A stretch of 64,000 nucleotides of DNA, taken from assembly GCA_964030785.1 (NCBI GenBank), contig OZ034979.1:38846984-38910983 (forward strand). The letters are read 5' to 3'. The position numbers and the translations under genes are program-made. The notes under the pieces were generated by a model, which searched no databases, had not been told where the DNA came from, and was given only the letters and a program-made list of their open reading frames with translations. The DNA comes from Siderastrea siderea (lineage: Eukaryota; Cnidaria; Anthozoa; Scleractinia; Rhizangiidae). Each line of letters starts with the position of its first letter. Position 1 is the first letter of the stretch. This document shows, piece by piece, positions 38,846 through 50,581 of the stretch.

Positions 38846-39127
38846 CATAGTTAATAAAAGAATCTGGTTATGAAGCTCAGCTAAGTCCTTTGTTTTATGT
38901 TTTTGTTACCGTTTTTAGCCTTGACGGTGTACAAACAACAACAGGTTTTGAATTTTGCATGAGCAACTGACCAATAAGAATGTCACTGTTAAGTTATTCA
39001 GCCATAGTGTGCGAACGTAAAACAAAAGATTGTGCACTGTCGTAGTACTTTCAACATAAATTGCAGCACCTTTGTTAGGGCCTTTGCAACTTGCAAAGGT
39101 TCATAACCAGTCCCTCGAGTAACTATG
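38846..39127. mobile_element. 282-bp MITE with 7-bp target duplication
   Basis: Absent from unit 1, where 12870-12876 has a single CTACTTG. In unit 2, CTACTTG stands at 38839-38845 and 39128-39134. The inverted ends start CATAGTTA and end TAACTATG, with a further matching inner word CTGGTTATGAA / TTCATAACCAG. The CA...TG ends fit a hAT-like MITE, whose usual duplication is 8 bp. Confidence 0.85.
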
Positions 39128-39310
39128 CTACTTGCTTCCCATGACAAATTTCAGACGGTACTCCGTTCTCACATTAACGGATAAAGATCTGGCATAACTT
39201 TGGGTTATACGTGTTTTTCTATTCTTGGTACAGGCTATTGTTTAATGCAATCTTTCCTAGTTAAATATTCTTTTGTTTTTCAACGAAGTAATATATATTC
39301 TTAATATTTA

Positions 39311-40699
39311 ACAATTATTCTACGAGGGCGCGCTGGATATCGAATGATAGATAACCAACGAGGCGCGTAGCGCCGAGTTGGTTATAATCATTTGATATCC
39401 AGCAAGCCCGAGTAGAATAATTGTTTTATTAAAAACTTAACCACTTTAAAAAAAAATGAAGAAATAAAGGGAAAAAACGAGAAAAGAGATAAAAGAGATA
39501 AAAAGAGAACAAGAATCGATCACATGACTCAGCGAAAAAGGCGCCAAAACCTTGCGAAGTGTTGCAGCGTTTCATTGCAAAGCTGAATGAATCACATGAT
39601 GAAACTGCTCGAGAGTGAAGGAAGAGCTGATACAAGTTTTGGAAAAAAATCTTCTTATTATTAGCTCTGAAATATGGTAGGTTTTTGATTTTTCCTGAAA
39701 CAATGTGGTAATCATCGTTCAAAGCGGACTGAAGCTGTACGATTTCACCATATTCGCTGCTGGAGTTGAAAAGGGACAAGTCTGTAATGCGTTCGCACAA
39801 CGAAGCCATCATGTGCGTGTTTGATCAAACTGAAGACAGAACTAATTTGAACTTGAAGAGGCAATTTCTATGCAGCTCAGCTCAGCTGTTACTGTAGCGA
39901 GGAACAGCAGAATTCACCATCATAGTTTGTCAAACGCAAAGCACAAAACGCAGTTGTTCTCGGTTTAGAGGTTGCGGACGGAATGGTAAAAACAACACTC
40001 AAACAACTGGGAAAGCGATATAACTCCGTTTACTTTGCATCCGACTTCTATCTGAACATTTGGACCTGTTGGAACACAGAGCTACAACGAGTGCAGGTAA
40101 ACCAGTGTCAATTTTGTGTGTTACAGCCGAAAACAATTTCGCCCTTCCTTCCTTCTTGGTACTGAGTCTGTTTAGTAGGCTTACTTCTTTAAATTGCCTC
40201 ATGATTTTCACACCGACTCGCTATGAATGTGTGATAGTTTTTATTAAATGCTTCTGCCCCATTTCACTGTGTTATATTTTACGTCCCGTCTTAATATTTT
40301 GAAAAGGAAAGCTTTCCTGATAAAACCTACCGTTGCTCAATGTTAATGATCGACGTGATGATCGATGAAAGAAATAAATTGTAGGCAACGCTTAATGCCT
40401 AAATTTCTATTTCTGCACAGTTTCTTGTTGTCTTAAGAAATCAAGCACTACGGAACAATTTTGATTTGTGTCTTAGTGACGCTGTTGGAAATTCTGCTCA
40501 ATTTAAATTCGCTACCAAGTGATTTTGTTCGACCGTTTATCTCGCCGGGTTGCTCACGAGGAAAAAATCTTCAGCTCAGTTTGTTGTTGAGTGTTCATTG
40601 ACCATATTTGGCCACAGCAGGTATATGAGCTGATAGCCTAGCTCCGTTCAGCCAATCAAAATTCTAGAAATCCAATATACCTAATCCAGTTTTTAATAA
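39311..40699. mobile_element. 1.39 kb element with a 112-bp terminal hairpin, unit 2 only
   Basis: Missing from unit 1 (near 13045); flanked by ATTTA at 39306-39310 and 40700-40704. The left end, 39312-39423, is one long hairpin whose arms begin CAATTATTCTAC and end GTAGAATAATTG, with the tip GGCGCGTAGCGCC. Behind it is a minus-strand open frame of 127 codons (39429-39812) starting MMASLCERITDLSLF, which I do not recognise. The rest is AT-rich. The superfamily is unclear. Confidence 0.7.
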
Positions 40700-40704
40700 A
40701 TTTA

Positions 40705-42169
40705 GTTATTTTTGATATATAGTCTCCACCCGCCCCAATCAGCTAAGCTAATTTGCGAATAGAACAACCCTCTTGTCATGTTTGTAAACAACTCTTGAAA
40801 AACTTGGTGAAAACAATGAGCTCTGCACTTTGCTCACGATTACGAGCGCTAGAAAACAGCCAATTCTAGCAAGACTTTTTGCTGTTTTGAGATGACCTAG
40901 CAACTTCAAGTTGAAGTTAAATTTGCAACGATACCAGGTACATGCTGTTACGGGTGCTTGCTAAGAAAGAAAAATTATCATGCATCAGTTATATAAATCC
41001 GACTACTACTCATGCCCAAGGGATTTTTTAAACAGCTGGATCGCAGACTAATGAATGGGCTTATTATATAAACCTTCAGCTCTTAGTGTCATGTATAATT
41101 ATACGATTTCTTTCTTTTTGCAACGAGTCCGCCGTTACGCAAAGCCTTTTATTTCCAAAATCATTTAAATTTTAATTCACAGTCATAGATTTGTAGAAAC
41201 CTCTTCCCGTACTGCTGTATGATGCAAGAATGCCGTAATCTAAGATTATATTTTGCACATTTATTTAATAACTTTAACTTCTCCATTTTAAATAAATCCC
41301 TTTCGTTCTGAAGTATTTCTCCCTTTTATTTCTTTATAAAAAAGCTTCCCTCTCTTTGCTCTGTGTGTCTGTAAAAAGTTGATTGATTGTAAGATTGAGT
41401 TGTGATGAAAGACACCTTGTATAGCATGGCAATTGAGCGTAGAAAACAATTAGACATACTAATATTTGCCTAAAGGTTTCAAAATTTTACTCCTGCAGCT
41501 ACCATGACAATCCAAGTTAATTAAACACCTAGAAAGACGAAAAAGACATGATCAGTTTTATCCTTCGTGACGAATAAAGCAAGCAAAATTCGTCTCCTCA
41601 GCGGTCCGCATGCTTTTTTCACTTTATAGTCTACTTTTTAGGCGGCGAATTTTTCTGTGGTTTTATTTTTGCTACCTGCTTCTGCAATCATCTTTCCCTT
41701 GTAGACGGACTTATCCCAATTTTCAACCCTTAAACAACAGATTTTTTTGGCCAGGTTATTTACCTTTGGAAAAGGCAAAAGGTAGCACCGCTACGACAAA
41801 AATATAAGCTTATCTGACAAAATCCATGTTTTTCATACGACCGCTTGACTTCGAGCAAAAAATTTACTAGGTTGCAAAGACAATTGTTTGACTAAAAAAA
41901 ATATTTGAAAGAAGAGTCTCTCTAGGAAATGTCTTCAAGGTAAAACCTTATCTGTTTCTTGACGGCCTTATCTCCAAGAAATGAAAACATATACCACAGG
42001 CAGACCACCCTCTGTTCGTGTGGTGTGTTTACTGTTGGAAGTTGAGACTTAATTTTGAGGCGACTCGATCGGTTGAGATTTTGTTCGACTTGTACAGATA
42101 TTTTATTCTTTACGTTTATAGTTCAATAAAGTTTAATGAAAATATTAAGTGAGTCACGAATGGTGTTCT
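40705..42169. other. Intron, copy 2 (no gene seen)
   Basis: Matches 13045-14450 of unit 1. No supported gene. Confidence 0.65.
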
Positions 42170-43244
42170 TTTGCCGTTCCGAGATGTATAAGACGTTCTC
42201 TAGCGATATTACTCTCCGGCCGAAGGCCGGTAAGAGATTTTTGGATGTGCAATGGCCTCATCAATCAGTCCCGTGTTGGCCGACCTGGTAATGGCAGAAA
42301 TTGAAGAAAAAGCCATCACCACAGCCCTTTCATCCTCACAAATGGTGGTTTATTATGTAGACGAAAGTCATGCGTGCCTTAAAAAGGATCAAGTCGATGA
42401 GTTTCACCAACATCTAAACTCAATCAACGCAAACATACAGTTCACTTTAGAACTTGAAAACGCACAATGGGCAGGGATTACCTTTCCTCAACACCATTAC
42501 AACTAGATGCGGCGCGGCAATTCAAGTAGATGTTTACAGGAAGCCAACCCATACAGACCGCTATCTCGATTTTCACTCGCACCACCTTTCATGCCACAAA
42601 CGATCCGTGGTTAACTCACCACTTCTTCGGGCAAGAAACATTCCTTCCACGAGTAAAGGAAAACGGGAGGAAACTCGACGAGTTAAAGCGGTACTCCGAG
42701 AAAACAATTACCCCTCGTCCTTTAATTATCAATGACTGTGAAAAGGCGTTGGCTACCAAACCGACCAAAGCCACAGCAAATGGCTTTGTAGTGCTTCTGT
42801 ATGTTCAGGGTGTCTCAGAAAGAATTGGTCGCTTATTGAAACAACAATAGATACAAGTTTCATACAAGCCACAAACAATCATCAACAGTTTTTTTCCACG
42901 ACCAAAGCAGCACTGATAAAACTGACCGTCAATCTTCTGGAATAGTGTACAAAATCGGTTGTACCAGTGCAATTTTGTATACTATGGCCAAACCGAACGA
43001 TCCCTTAAGACACGAGTTTCCGAGCACAAGAAAAGGCTGTCTCGCTGTGCGATCCCAACTCTAAAGTTGCGAGCCATGTCCATGAATGTCATCATCACAT
43101 GGATTTTGACAACGTTAAAGTCGTCGGACATCACCTACATTACAACCAGCACCTTTTTCTAGAGGCTTGGATGTCTGTGAAAGATCCTAACGCTGGGAAT
43201 GATCACATAGTCATCCCAAAAGTCTATAAATGCTAAGCACGCAT
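42170..43244 (+). pseudogene. Penelope-like element pseudogene, copy 2
   Basis: Same decayed element as 14450-15546: SSISPVLADLVMAEIEEK, QVDEFHQHLNSINANIQFTLELE, VYRKPTHTDRYLDFHSHH and the GIY-YIG start QCNFVYYGQTERSL. Frame breaks differ slightly between the copies (for example near 42330 and 42960), so decay continued after duplication. Its 3' end is cut by the TTAA transposon at 43249. Confidence 0.8.
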
Positions 43245-43248
43245 TTAA

Positions 43249-46200
43249 GAGCGCTTGTCTGTAAAAATCAAACATAACCCGGCAAGGGTGGAAAATTCGA
43301 TTTCTTTCATATTTTAATGTTAGATAGGTTAGAATATAACTAAAATCACTGGATACTTTTTTTGGCAAAATATCCTTTTATTTCAAAGAAAAATGCAAAT
43401 AACGAACTTCCGTTAAAATCGCCATTTGAAGCAGTAAATTATGACATCAATTTGAGGCGTTCGCGTGCAAAAACAAATCCCTCTGTCGTCTTTTAAACAC
43501 TCAATTTTACTTTTGCAATCCCTCAAGAGCTTCAAAACTGAATTTGGTAGAAACAGCCTTGTTCTTTGTGTTTGAAATAATTTAATTTTGAAAGTATACA
43601 TTTCTCATCAGGAAAAGTACTTCGTGAATTAAATTATTTTTCACCATGTGCTAAACCTTCAAATCAATTCAGCTTCTGGCTGTTGAATTAAGAAAAGATG
43701 TTCTCAGGATTGCTGCAAAAATTTCTTTGGGCAAATGATTGAGAGCGACGCGAGAGCTTTTCAAAGTTCGTTAAAATGCAGGTTGTTTGACCCTTCTTGG
43801 CAACATTCCATTCGCGAGTCACGCACATATTTTAATGTGTTTCGACCCATATGAGATCGAAAACGTCAAACAGAAAAACAGTTCGAAATGCTCTTACCTT
43901 ATTTGCTGTAGAGGACAGGTCCAGAGGCCATTTCCGAGTGATTCTCTTGCCGTTCGACGTATTTTGGTCCTGTTGATGTCATCCAATGAACACCGCCAAC
44001 TGGGTCAGTGTATTGTAAACGGTCGAACAGCTCAACAACAACCTTTCTTCCAAAACGTTCGACATCTTTCTACACTGTGACATCTTACTCAACGGTTCAG
44101 TTGATTTAATACGAGTGTTGCTCAGTTTTCAGTGCACAAAAGCATTATCAGATTTGCCTGCTAAATTGGGACCAAACGTGAATGGCGCGGCGTGCGTATT
44201 CGGTTTGTCACGTAATGCGTATCAAAGGCATTTTAGGGGGTAGGGGAAGGGAAAAACCTTTGAGGTGAAGTAAAATAACACACAGTGTTAATTGCAGGGA
44301 TTATTCGTGGTTTTAATGGCGTTGTGTGTCTTTCTTACTTATTACCAGTGTTGTTACAACCATTAAAAATTGTATTTGCTACCCTAGCCGTTGTACAACC
44401 GTTGTACAAGCTTACAGACATGGTTACAGGTGAGTGGTGCAACAGAAGTGGCGCTATTATTAACTAGACCCAACTTTAATACGGGGAAAACCTATAACTA
44501 CATGGGGCTCCCTTTTGTTAATTGACGAGCGGGTATTCTACCTATGATCATTGGTGTCAGTCTGCTGGTTCTCAGCTGGCACAGGACCGGTTCAAGGCAC
44601 AGTTATATCACGAGTGAAAGTCAGCTCGCTGTTAAAGGGTTGGATGGAGTTTTGGACAGGAAGGGTTCTCTCTTCATAACAAATGGGTGCAATCGAAGTG
44701 TTTAACTGTGCTCTTTTGTCAGCTGTTTGATTTAGTCTACATTAGTGTATCCTGACTAATGTGTGGGGCTTCTAACAGCACGCCAGTGCTGTTTGAAGAC
44801 TGTGAAATATGGCACGTAACCATGGTAACAAAAAATGAGGTTTTTCTGTTCCTGAATTTCTGTTTACGAATCTTACTGAGACAGGTTCGCAGTGAGCGAG
44901 ATCTCTCACAGCAGCCAGCATACTTATCATAATGAATATGAGGATATCATAACAGAAATACGTCAAGCATCTTGACCTTAAACGTCTGTTACCTCTTTCA
45001 CGTTCTACATACACCTTAATGAGGACGAAGAGAAGAGTGAGGCTTCCATCGACAACCTGGCTAATATTCGGATAGTCCACAAGCGAATATAAAACTCAAC
45101 TGATCCAACTTTTACAAGCGAACCAGTCCCGCGGAAGATAATTTCAGATCCCTTTTTCCCCAGTCCTCTTTCACTTTTTGGCCACTCCCCTTTTCCTTAC
45201 CGTGACCCGGCCCCTTGTGCTGCAGCTTCTGCTAGACACTATTCCAAGTTTTCCACGATGGCTGGGACATATCGTCATTGTATTCAAGCGTTCGTTGTAA
45301 AAACTGACTTGTAACTTGTGGTATCCAGTAGTGTAGCACCTCTTTTGGTGGTATCAGGGCCGCACCAAGGCTGAAATAAATGCTGCGAGCAAATTGGCCT
45401 AGTCAAAACCTTCACCCCCCCCCCCCCCGCCCCCCTTCAAAATACACACTCGTGCACATAGATACTAACTCTGTTCACAATGCCACAGTTTGTGTCGATT
45501 TCGTCAAAAACGACACCTTTTTGGGGACATCCTTCGTTGACAATTTGCCAAAAAGCTGCTTCCTGTTTGCTTTTTCGCCAACACAGTTGTTGGCAACATC
45601 CACCAAATTTATAGCATCAGTTTTAAAAAGTACCCTTAAAGTTACAAGGTTTGTTAAAATTGAAACATTTCGACAGCCAAGCTACGAATTTCGGACCTGT
45701 TTTACCTAACTCTCGTAAATGTTAACGTAACTTTTATCACTCGATTGGTGAGATAAAAATTGTTTTGTTCCTTAGACTTGTTTTAAAACAACATGATGAG
45801 CTTAAAGCTTGCAGCAAATACACAGCAGTCGCTTAGCTATTAAAGGCATTAAGGTCCTTCACAGTAAAGCTATAATGCCAGGGTCAAGGTGATATGGGTG
45901 AAGAAAGACATTGGTAAGGAACCTGGGCGACTGAAATATGCGGTGGGCTAGTAGATTTTTGAAGCCCACTTGCCCGGTAGCTAGTGACTCAACAGATGTC
46001 AAACCCTGTTAAAGGTTGTAAAATAATAAAAAGAACTTTTAGCATCAGCATTTAAGACTATTCGTTGCACATTAAATTGTTTTAATTATATATTTTTTGG
46101 CTCACTTATTGTAATGTTTTTTCAACTTCCAAAACTTCTGGGGACTCGAGCCCCCCCCCCCCCCCCCGCCTTCTACGGGCCTGGGTATTCTTGGTGCATG

Positions 46201-47615
46201 AAAGTAAGGGAACAGTTTTTTTCAAGCTTTTGATTCGTCTGGTGTTGTAACCACAAACTCCGACAACAAGAAAATGGAACCTCTAAGCCAAAACAAGAAG
46301 CACAAACTAGTTAGTCACATCGCAATTTCCCTGATAAAAACGACTTTAATGTTCTGGACTCGACGTTTTGAAGAGGTTTTTTACTTAAGCTAGTACACGT
46401 ACCCTTTTTAGCTAATTTTCGTGTTCGAACATTGTTATTTGCATGCCTACAACTCACGCCGAGGGGTGACTACGTTTTCTGCATTCTGGCACGAGAGGTT
46501 GAGGTGCCTAACTGTAGCACTAATTTTGTTTCGTATTTTTAGTCCATTACTAGTTCCTCCCATTTCTCGAACCCTGAGCCGTTTAAAAAGAATCAGAGCA
46601 GATTTTGCCCTTCCCCTACCCGCTAGTAAAATGTCCATTCCGATGATTTGCATTGCGTGACGCGGCTCTAGAAAGAACTCTGGCCACGTTAGCGGCGACA
46701 TGTGGTGATAAAAACCTTTTTGTGTATTGCCATCTAAGCAACACTGACCAGCAACTGAACCGTTGAGTAAGATGTCACAGCGTAGAAAGATGTCCAACGT
46801 TTTGGAAGAAAGGTTGTTGTTGAGCTGTGCGACCGTTTACAATACACTGACCCAGTTGGCGGTGTTCATTAGATGGCATCAACAGGACCAAAATACGTCG
46901 AACGGCAAGAGAATCACTCGGAAATGGCCTCTGGACCTGTCCTCTACAGCAAATGAGGTAAGAGCATTTCGAACTGTTTTTCTGTTTGACGTTTTCGATC
47001 TCATGTGGGTCGAAACACATTAAAATATGTGCGTGACTCGCGAATGGAATGTTGCCAAGAAGGGTCAAACAACCTGCATTTTAACGAACTTTGAAAAGCT
47101 CTCGCGTCGCTCTCAATCATTTGCCCAAAGAAATTTTTGCAGCAATCCTGAGAACATCTTTTCTTAATTCAACAGCCAGAAGCTGAATCGATTTGAAGGT
47201 TTAGCACATGGTGAAAAATAATTTAATTCACGAAGTACTTTTCCTGATGAGAAATGTATACTTTCAAAATTAAATTATTTCAAACACAAAGAACAAGGCT
47301 GTTTCTACCAAAATCAGTTTTGAAGCTCTTGAGGGATTGCAAAAGTAAAATTGAGTGTTTAAAAGACGACAGAGGGATTTGTTTTTGCACGCGAACGCCT
47401 CAAATTGATGTCATAATTTACTGCTTCAAATGGCGATTTTAACGGAAGTTCGTTATTTGCATTTTTCTTTGAAATAAAAGGATATTTTGCCAAAAAAAGT
47501 ATCCAGTGATTTTAGTTATACTCTAACCTATCTAACATTAAAATATGAAAGAAATCGAATTTTCGACCCTTGCCGCGGAATTTTGATTTTGCTTGATTTT
47601 TACAGACAGGCGCTC
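43249..47615. mobile_element. 4.37 kb TTAA-flanked transposon with about 855-bp terminal inverted repeats
   Basis: The arm 43249-44105 is the reverse complement of about 46757-47615. The ends GAGCGCTTGTCTG and CAGACAGGCGCTC are flanked by TTAA at 43245-43248 and 47616-47619. Unit 1 has a single TTAA at this place (15544-15547), so insertion site, target duplication and element length are all directly visible. Each arm contains the same 97-codon frame (43787-44080 plus, 46775-47068 minus; MTLLGNIPFASHAHILMC), which is a consequence of the inverted repeat and not evidence of a gene. The 2.65 kb core holds poly-C runs (45415-45428, 46152-46168) and no recognisable transposase, so the element is non-autonomous. 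Confidence 0.9.
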
Positions 47616-47619
47616 TTAA

Positions 47620-49683
47620 GTTGTAATTTACGCAAAGAAACCATTCTTTGTAGTCACGCGCATACACCACGGGCAACGTTTTGTTACTTTGAAAAATTTT
47701 TTTTTTAATCACGCGCAACAACATCAAGCGATCTTATAACTGATGAAGGCTTAACAGTTAGCCGAAACTTCTTAGTACCATCAAAAAAGTAGGAGTCAGT
47801 GACAAACATGAACTTTTCTTCAAATAGTGCCGGAGAAGCCAGAGAAAAATCACAGTTGGTCGAAGAGGTCAAATACATCAAGCATATAACGACGTTGTTG
47901 ATTTCCAATCGTGCTGCGCGAAGGTTTCAGGTTCCCGAGACGTTATTAGCAAGATAACCCTATGCACGCAAAGGAGGGCTATTTTTTGAGCCGTCTAGGA
48001 GGGTCGCCTTCTTTCCATGTAAACGGAGCCTTATTAAGTAAATTTCTGACTATTCTGTACCAGTGGTGGTTGGACACGGCTCGCAAAGCATGATGGGACT
48101 ATCAATCGATTCGAGCTCAGTTGCAACGAACCTTCGTAGTGTGCGGATCTCTAAGAGCAAAAAATACTTCAACTGCAAGAGTTGGAAAATAACAAAGCTG
48201 GAAGTTTCTCCGATTCTTGTGGTCTAATTATCCCTTGTTTACATCTGAATATTTGATGTAACGTTTTAACGGCTGGTTTCATGCGTTGATCGATTGAACG
48301 CGTACACGTGGAGACTTCAATCCCTGGTTTATCAGGAAATAACTTATATGTGCAAACATCTTAGCATGAATAACTTCTTGGGCCATGAAGGACTTATTTC
48401 CAATCATCGAAAGTAAAAACACAGTTGCTTGGCTTTCTGAGGTCTTGTAATTGCTACAGTTGTGTGAAATTGTAAGTTTTGACCGATGGATTACCGTTGA
48501 GTACGTGTCATGAAAAACCTTACCAATGTTCGTTTTATAGCATTAAAAAACTGGACAGTCCTTTAACTTCCAGGGTGTCCAAAAGCTTCTGTTTCTCAAA
48601 GATACCATTGATGCAGGTGTAGTAATCCTGAAGGGCTTGTCTGAAATTATACTTTCACAGCTTAGCTAATTTAAACGAGGCTCTATTAAAATATTATTGT
48701 TTAAATTGCTAGCTGTCAATATGAATTAATTTGTTTGCTTTTCAAAGTGAAAGTAACTGAGGCTGACAAAATTAGTCTGTGATTGAACGAGAATTCCATT
48801 TTCTTTTACAGCAGACATGGAAATTTGTCTTTAGAAAATTAAACAAAAGTTCTGTTCAGCCTGTATAATGTGTGACAGTTATTATATTCAGTGCACCCAT
48901 ATGTTTTTCTCAACTACTTCTGGGAAAGCGTTGACTCATTTACCCACAAGGACCTCAAGCAGAAAATAATTTTTCAACCCTTAATACAGGGTTGCTGGGG
49001 GCTCTGCACTGATTATCACAGCAAAATTATTGAGGTCATAGAGAACCTCTTTAGCCTGGATCCTTTTAGAACTAGTGCACCACATTAGAGCAATACATCC
49101 AATGCCATTTCTACAAATCTGTCAATTCTTTCAATGTTGAGACGTCAATGGCGGATCCAGGGGAGGGGCCAAGGTATTTCCCACCTTTTTGTTCAAAAGA
49201 AAATAAGGCTGGATAAAACAGACAGCAATATACATGAACAAAACAATTATGGGGTTATTCATTTACTCCAGGCTACAACGAGGCAGAGCGCAGATTAGCT
49301 TGTTTGTGTACAACAGCATACTCCACTCAGAAAACATCTGATTTTTTTGTGGACTTACTATAGTCAGAATATAGTACAGAATAATACCAAGATATAACCC
49401 CACAAAAGTTTTTTATTTTGTTGTCTCCCCTTACCCACTATTAAACCTGGCCCCACCCTCCATGAAAGTCTGGTCTCACCACTGAGCACCAAGTCTGCCT
49501 GTTAAGTCGAGTAACAGAAACTTAGGGGGTGTTTACATAATACAGGTTTGATTTTCATCCCCTCTTATGGTCCTGTATAATTTTGTTTACATGATACCAG
49601 CACAAGATCTCATACCATTACGAGTCATATCAGTGCGAGTTCATTCTAGTTGCTGTACCGGATCAAGATTTTCGATCCGGTGC
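47620..49683. other. Intron, copy 2, up to the Polinton junction
   Basis: Matches 15548-17609. No gene seen. The last host bases are CCGGTGC at 49677-49683. Confidence 0.65.
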
Positions 49684-49736
49684 AGTAGTAAAGTGGGCTC
49701 GTTTGGCCCAAATGGTGGCTTCTGATTGGTCGAGAG

Positions 49737-49955
49737 CGATCACGTGACTAGAGGAACTTCCGGTGGGGGAAACCGCTGACCAGTGGGTAAAAAAGGGATC
49801 GTGGGCTCATGGGAACCGGAAGTCACGTGATTTAGGATGGGAAACCGCTGACCAGTGGGAAAAAAGGGATCGCGGGCTCATACAACCGGAAGTCACGTGT
49901 TTTAGGATGGGAAACCTCTGACCAGTTGGAAAAAGGGATCGTGGGCTCAAGGGGA
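49737..49955. repeat. Subterminal tandem repeat, about 3 x 70 bp, with CACGTG boxes
   Basis: Three units share GGAAACC(G/T)CTGACCAGT, an A-rich run, GGGATCG(T/C)GGGCTCA, ACCGGAAGT and TCACGTG. CACGTG, the palindromic E-box, appears at three places. The array lies about 55-270 bp from the element's left terminus. Confidence 0.8.
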
Positions 49956-50010
49956 AGTAAACCCGCTGAGAAAACGCGGGCTCAAAGTCCAAAGTCCAAT
50001 TTGGGGAACG

Positions 50011-50165
50011 TGGGTGACCCATATATGGCCCAGATATGGATTTGATATGGGTTTGATATGGCACAAGCCCAATTCAAGCATTGGGGGTGGTCCTTGACCC
50101 ATATATGGCTCATATATGGATTTGATATGGTTTTGATATGGCACAAGTCCAATTCAAGCATCGGG
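50011..50165. repeat. Two 80-bp tandem repeats each carrying a perfect CArG box
   Basis: Each unit contains CCATATATGG (50019-50028 and 50099-50108), a perfect CC(A/T)6GG serum-response element. Each continues with GGATTTGATATGG and GATATGGCACAAG(C/T)CCAATTC. They sit directly upstream of the TATA box at 50172, so they are good candidates for upstream activating sites. Confidence 0.75.
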
Positions 50166-50171
50166 GGTAGG

Positions 50172-50178
50172 TATAAAA
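50172..50178 (+). promoter_or_regulatory. TATA box of the left-end gene
   Basis: GTATAAAAGG at 50171-50180, 38 bases before the ATG at 50210. Just after it comes the 12-base palindrome AACCCTAGGGTT followed by AGGG. Confidence 0.75.
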
Positions 50179-50209
50179 GGGTAAACCCTAGGGTTAGGGA
50201 GTAATCACG

Positions 50210-50581
50210 ATGAGTTTTTACATTACCCTGATCAGTGATCAAGCACAAGGCACGGGACAAAAATTTACGGCTCGACTTCCTCGTTCCTATTATTTGGTAG
50301 AAGATGATTGGGAAGCAGCCCTAGTTCATATTTCCCACCCGGGGTTTAATCAACAATGGGGAGATCAAACCAAACAGAATTGGACGCAAGAAGATAGTCA
50401 AAAACATTGGTTGAAAACAGATGTGAGATACATACCAAAACGTGCGGAGGGAACGGCTCCGATTCAAGTGACGAAACAAATCCATTTACCCCCAGGGTAT
50501 TACACCAATTTGAAAGAAGCATGGATTGCCATTGCGTACGAAATAGAAAAACAACACATGAGCAGCGGGGGTGGTCCTTGA
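50210..50581 (+). CDS. Truncated capsid-associated protein (SFYVTL family), left end
   Basis: 123 residues starting MSFYITLISDQAQ, with KFTARLPRSYYL and WEAALVHISHPG. This is the N-terminal signature of the two large proteins at 61896 and 62963 (SFYVTL, a basic loop, LPxP, W.VGL..ISLP), on the opposite strand. The family length is about 350, so only the first third remains. The frame ends in SSGGGP because it runs into GGGGGTGGTCCTTGAC, a 16-base word also found at 50083-50098 in its own upstream repeat. The truncation probably came from recombination between these two copies. The intact TATA box suggests it is still transcribed, perhaps as a short decoy or simply a relic. Confidence 0.7.
   Translation: MSFYITLISDQAQGTGQKFTARLPRSYYLVEDDWEAALVHISHPGFNQQWGDQTKQNWTQEDSQKHWLKTDVRYIPKRAEGTAPIQVTKQIHLPPGYYTNLKEAWIAIAYEIEKQHMSSGGGP

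Larger units (their letters stand above)
32472..49683. repeat. Segmental duplication, unit 2 (matched part)
   Basis: Second copy of 2163-17609, same strand and order. It carries unit 2-specific insertions at 33018-33205, 34080-34297, 38846-39127, 39311-40699 and 43249-47615, and lacks the 7220-11758 block. It ends abruptly at 49683, where the Polinton begins; the rest of the unit (equivalent of 17610-32470, including exon 1) should resume beyond the Polinton, outside the window. Confidence 0.9.

Noticed and set aside
43787..47068. Two identical 97-codon frames as a gene pair
   Set aside because: They are the same inverted-repeat sequence of the transposon read twice; no family match.
50181..50196. 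Telomere-like AACCCTAGGGTTAGGG near the Polinton end
   Set aside because: Only about two units in palindromic arrangement; too short to call telomeric DNA.
49807..50260. Overlapping minus-strand frames in the terminal tandem repeats
   Set aside because: They follow the repeat period (HIKSI..PY-type repeats), lie over the promoter of the plus-strand gene and have no domain.
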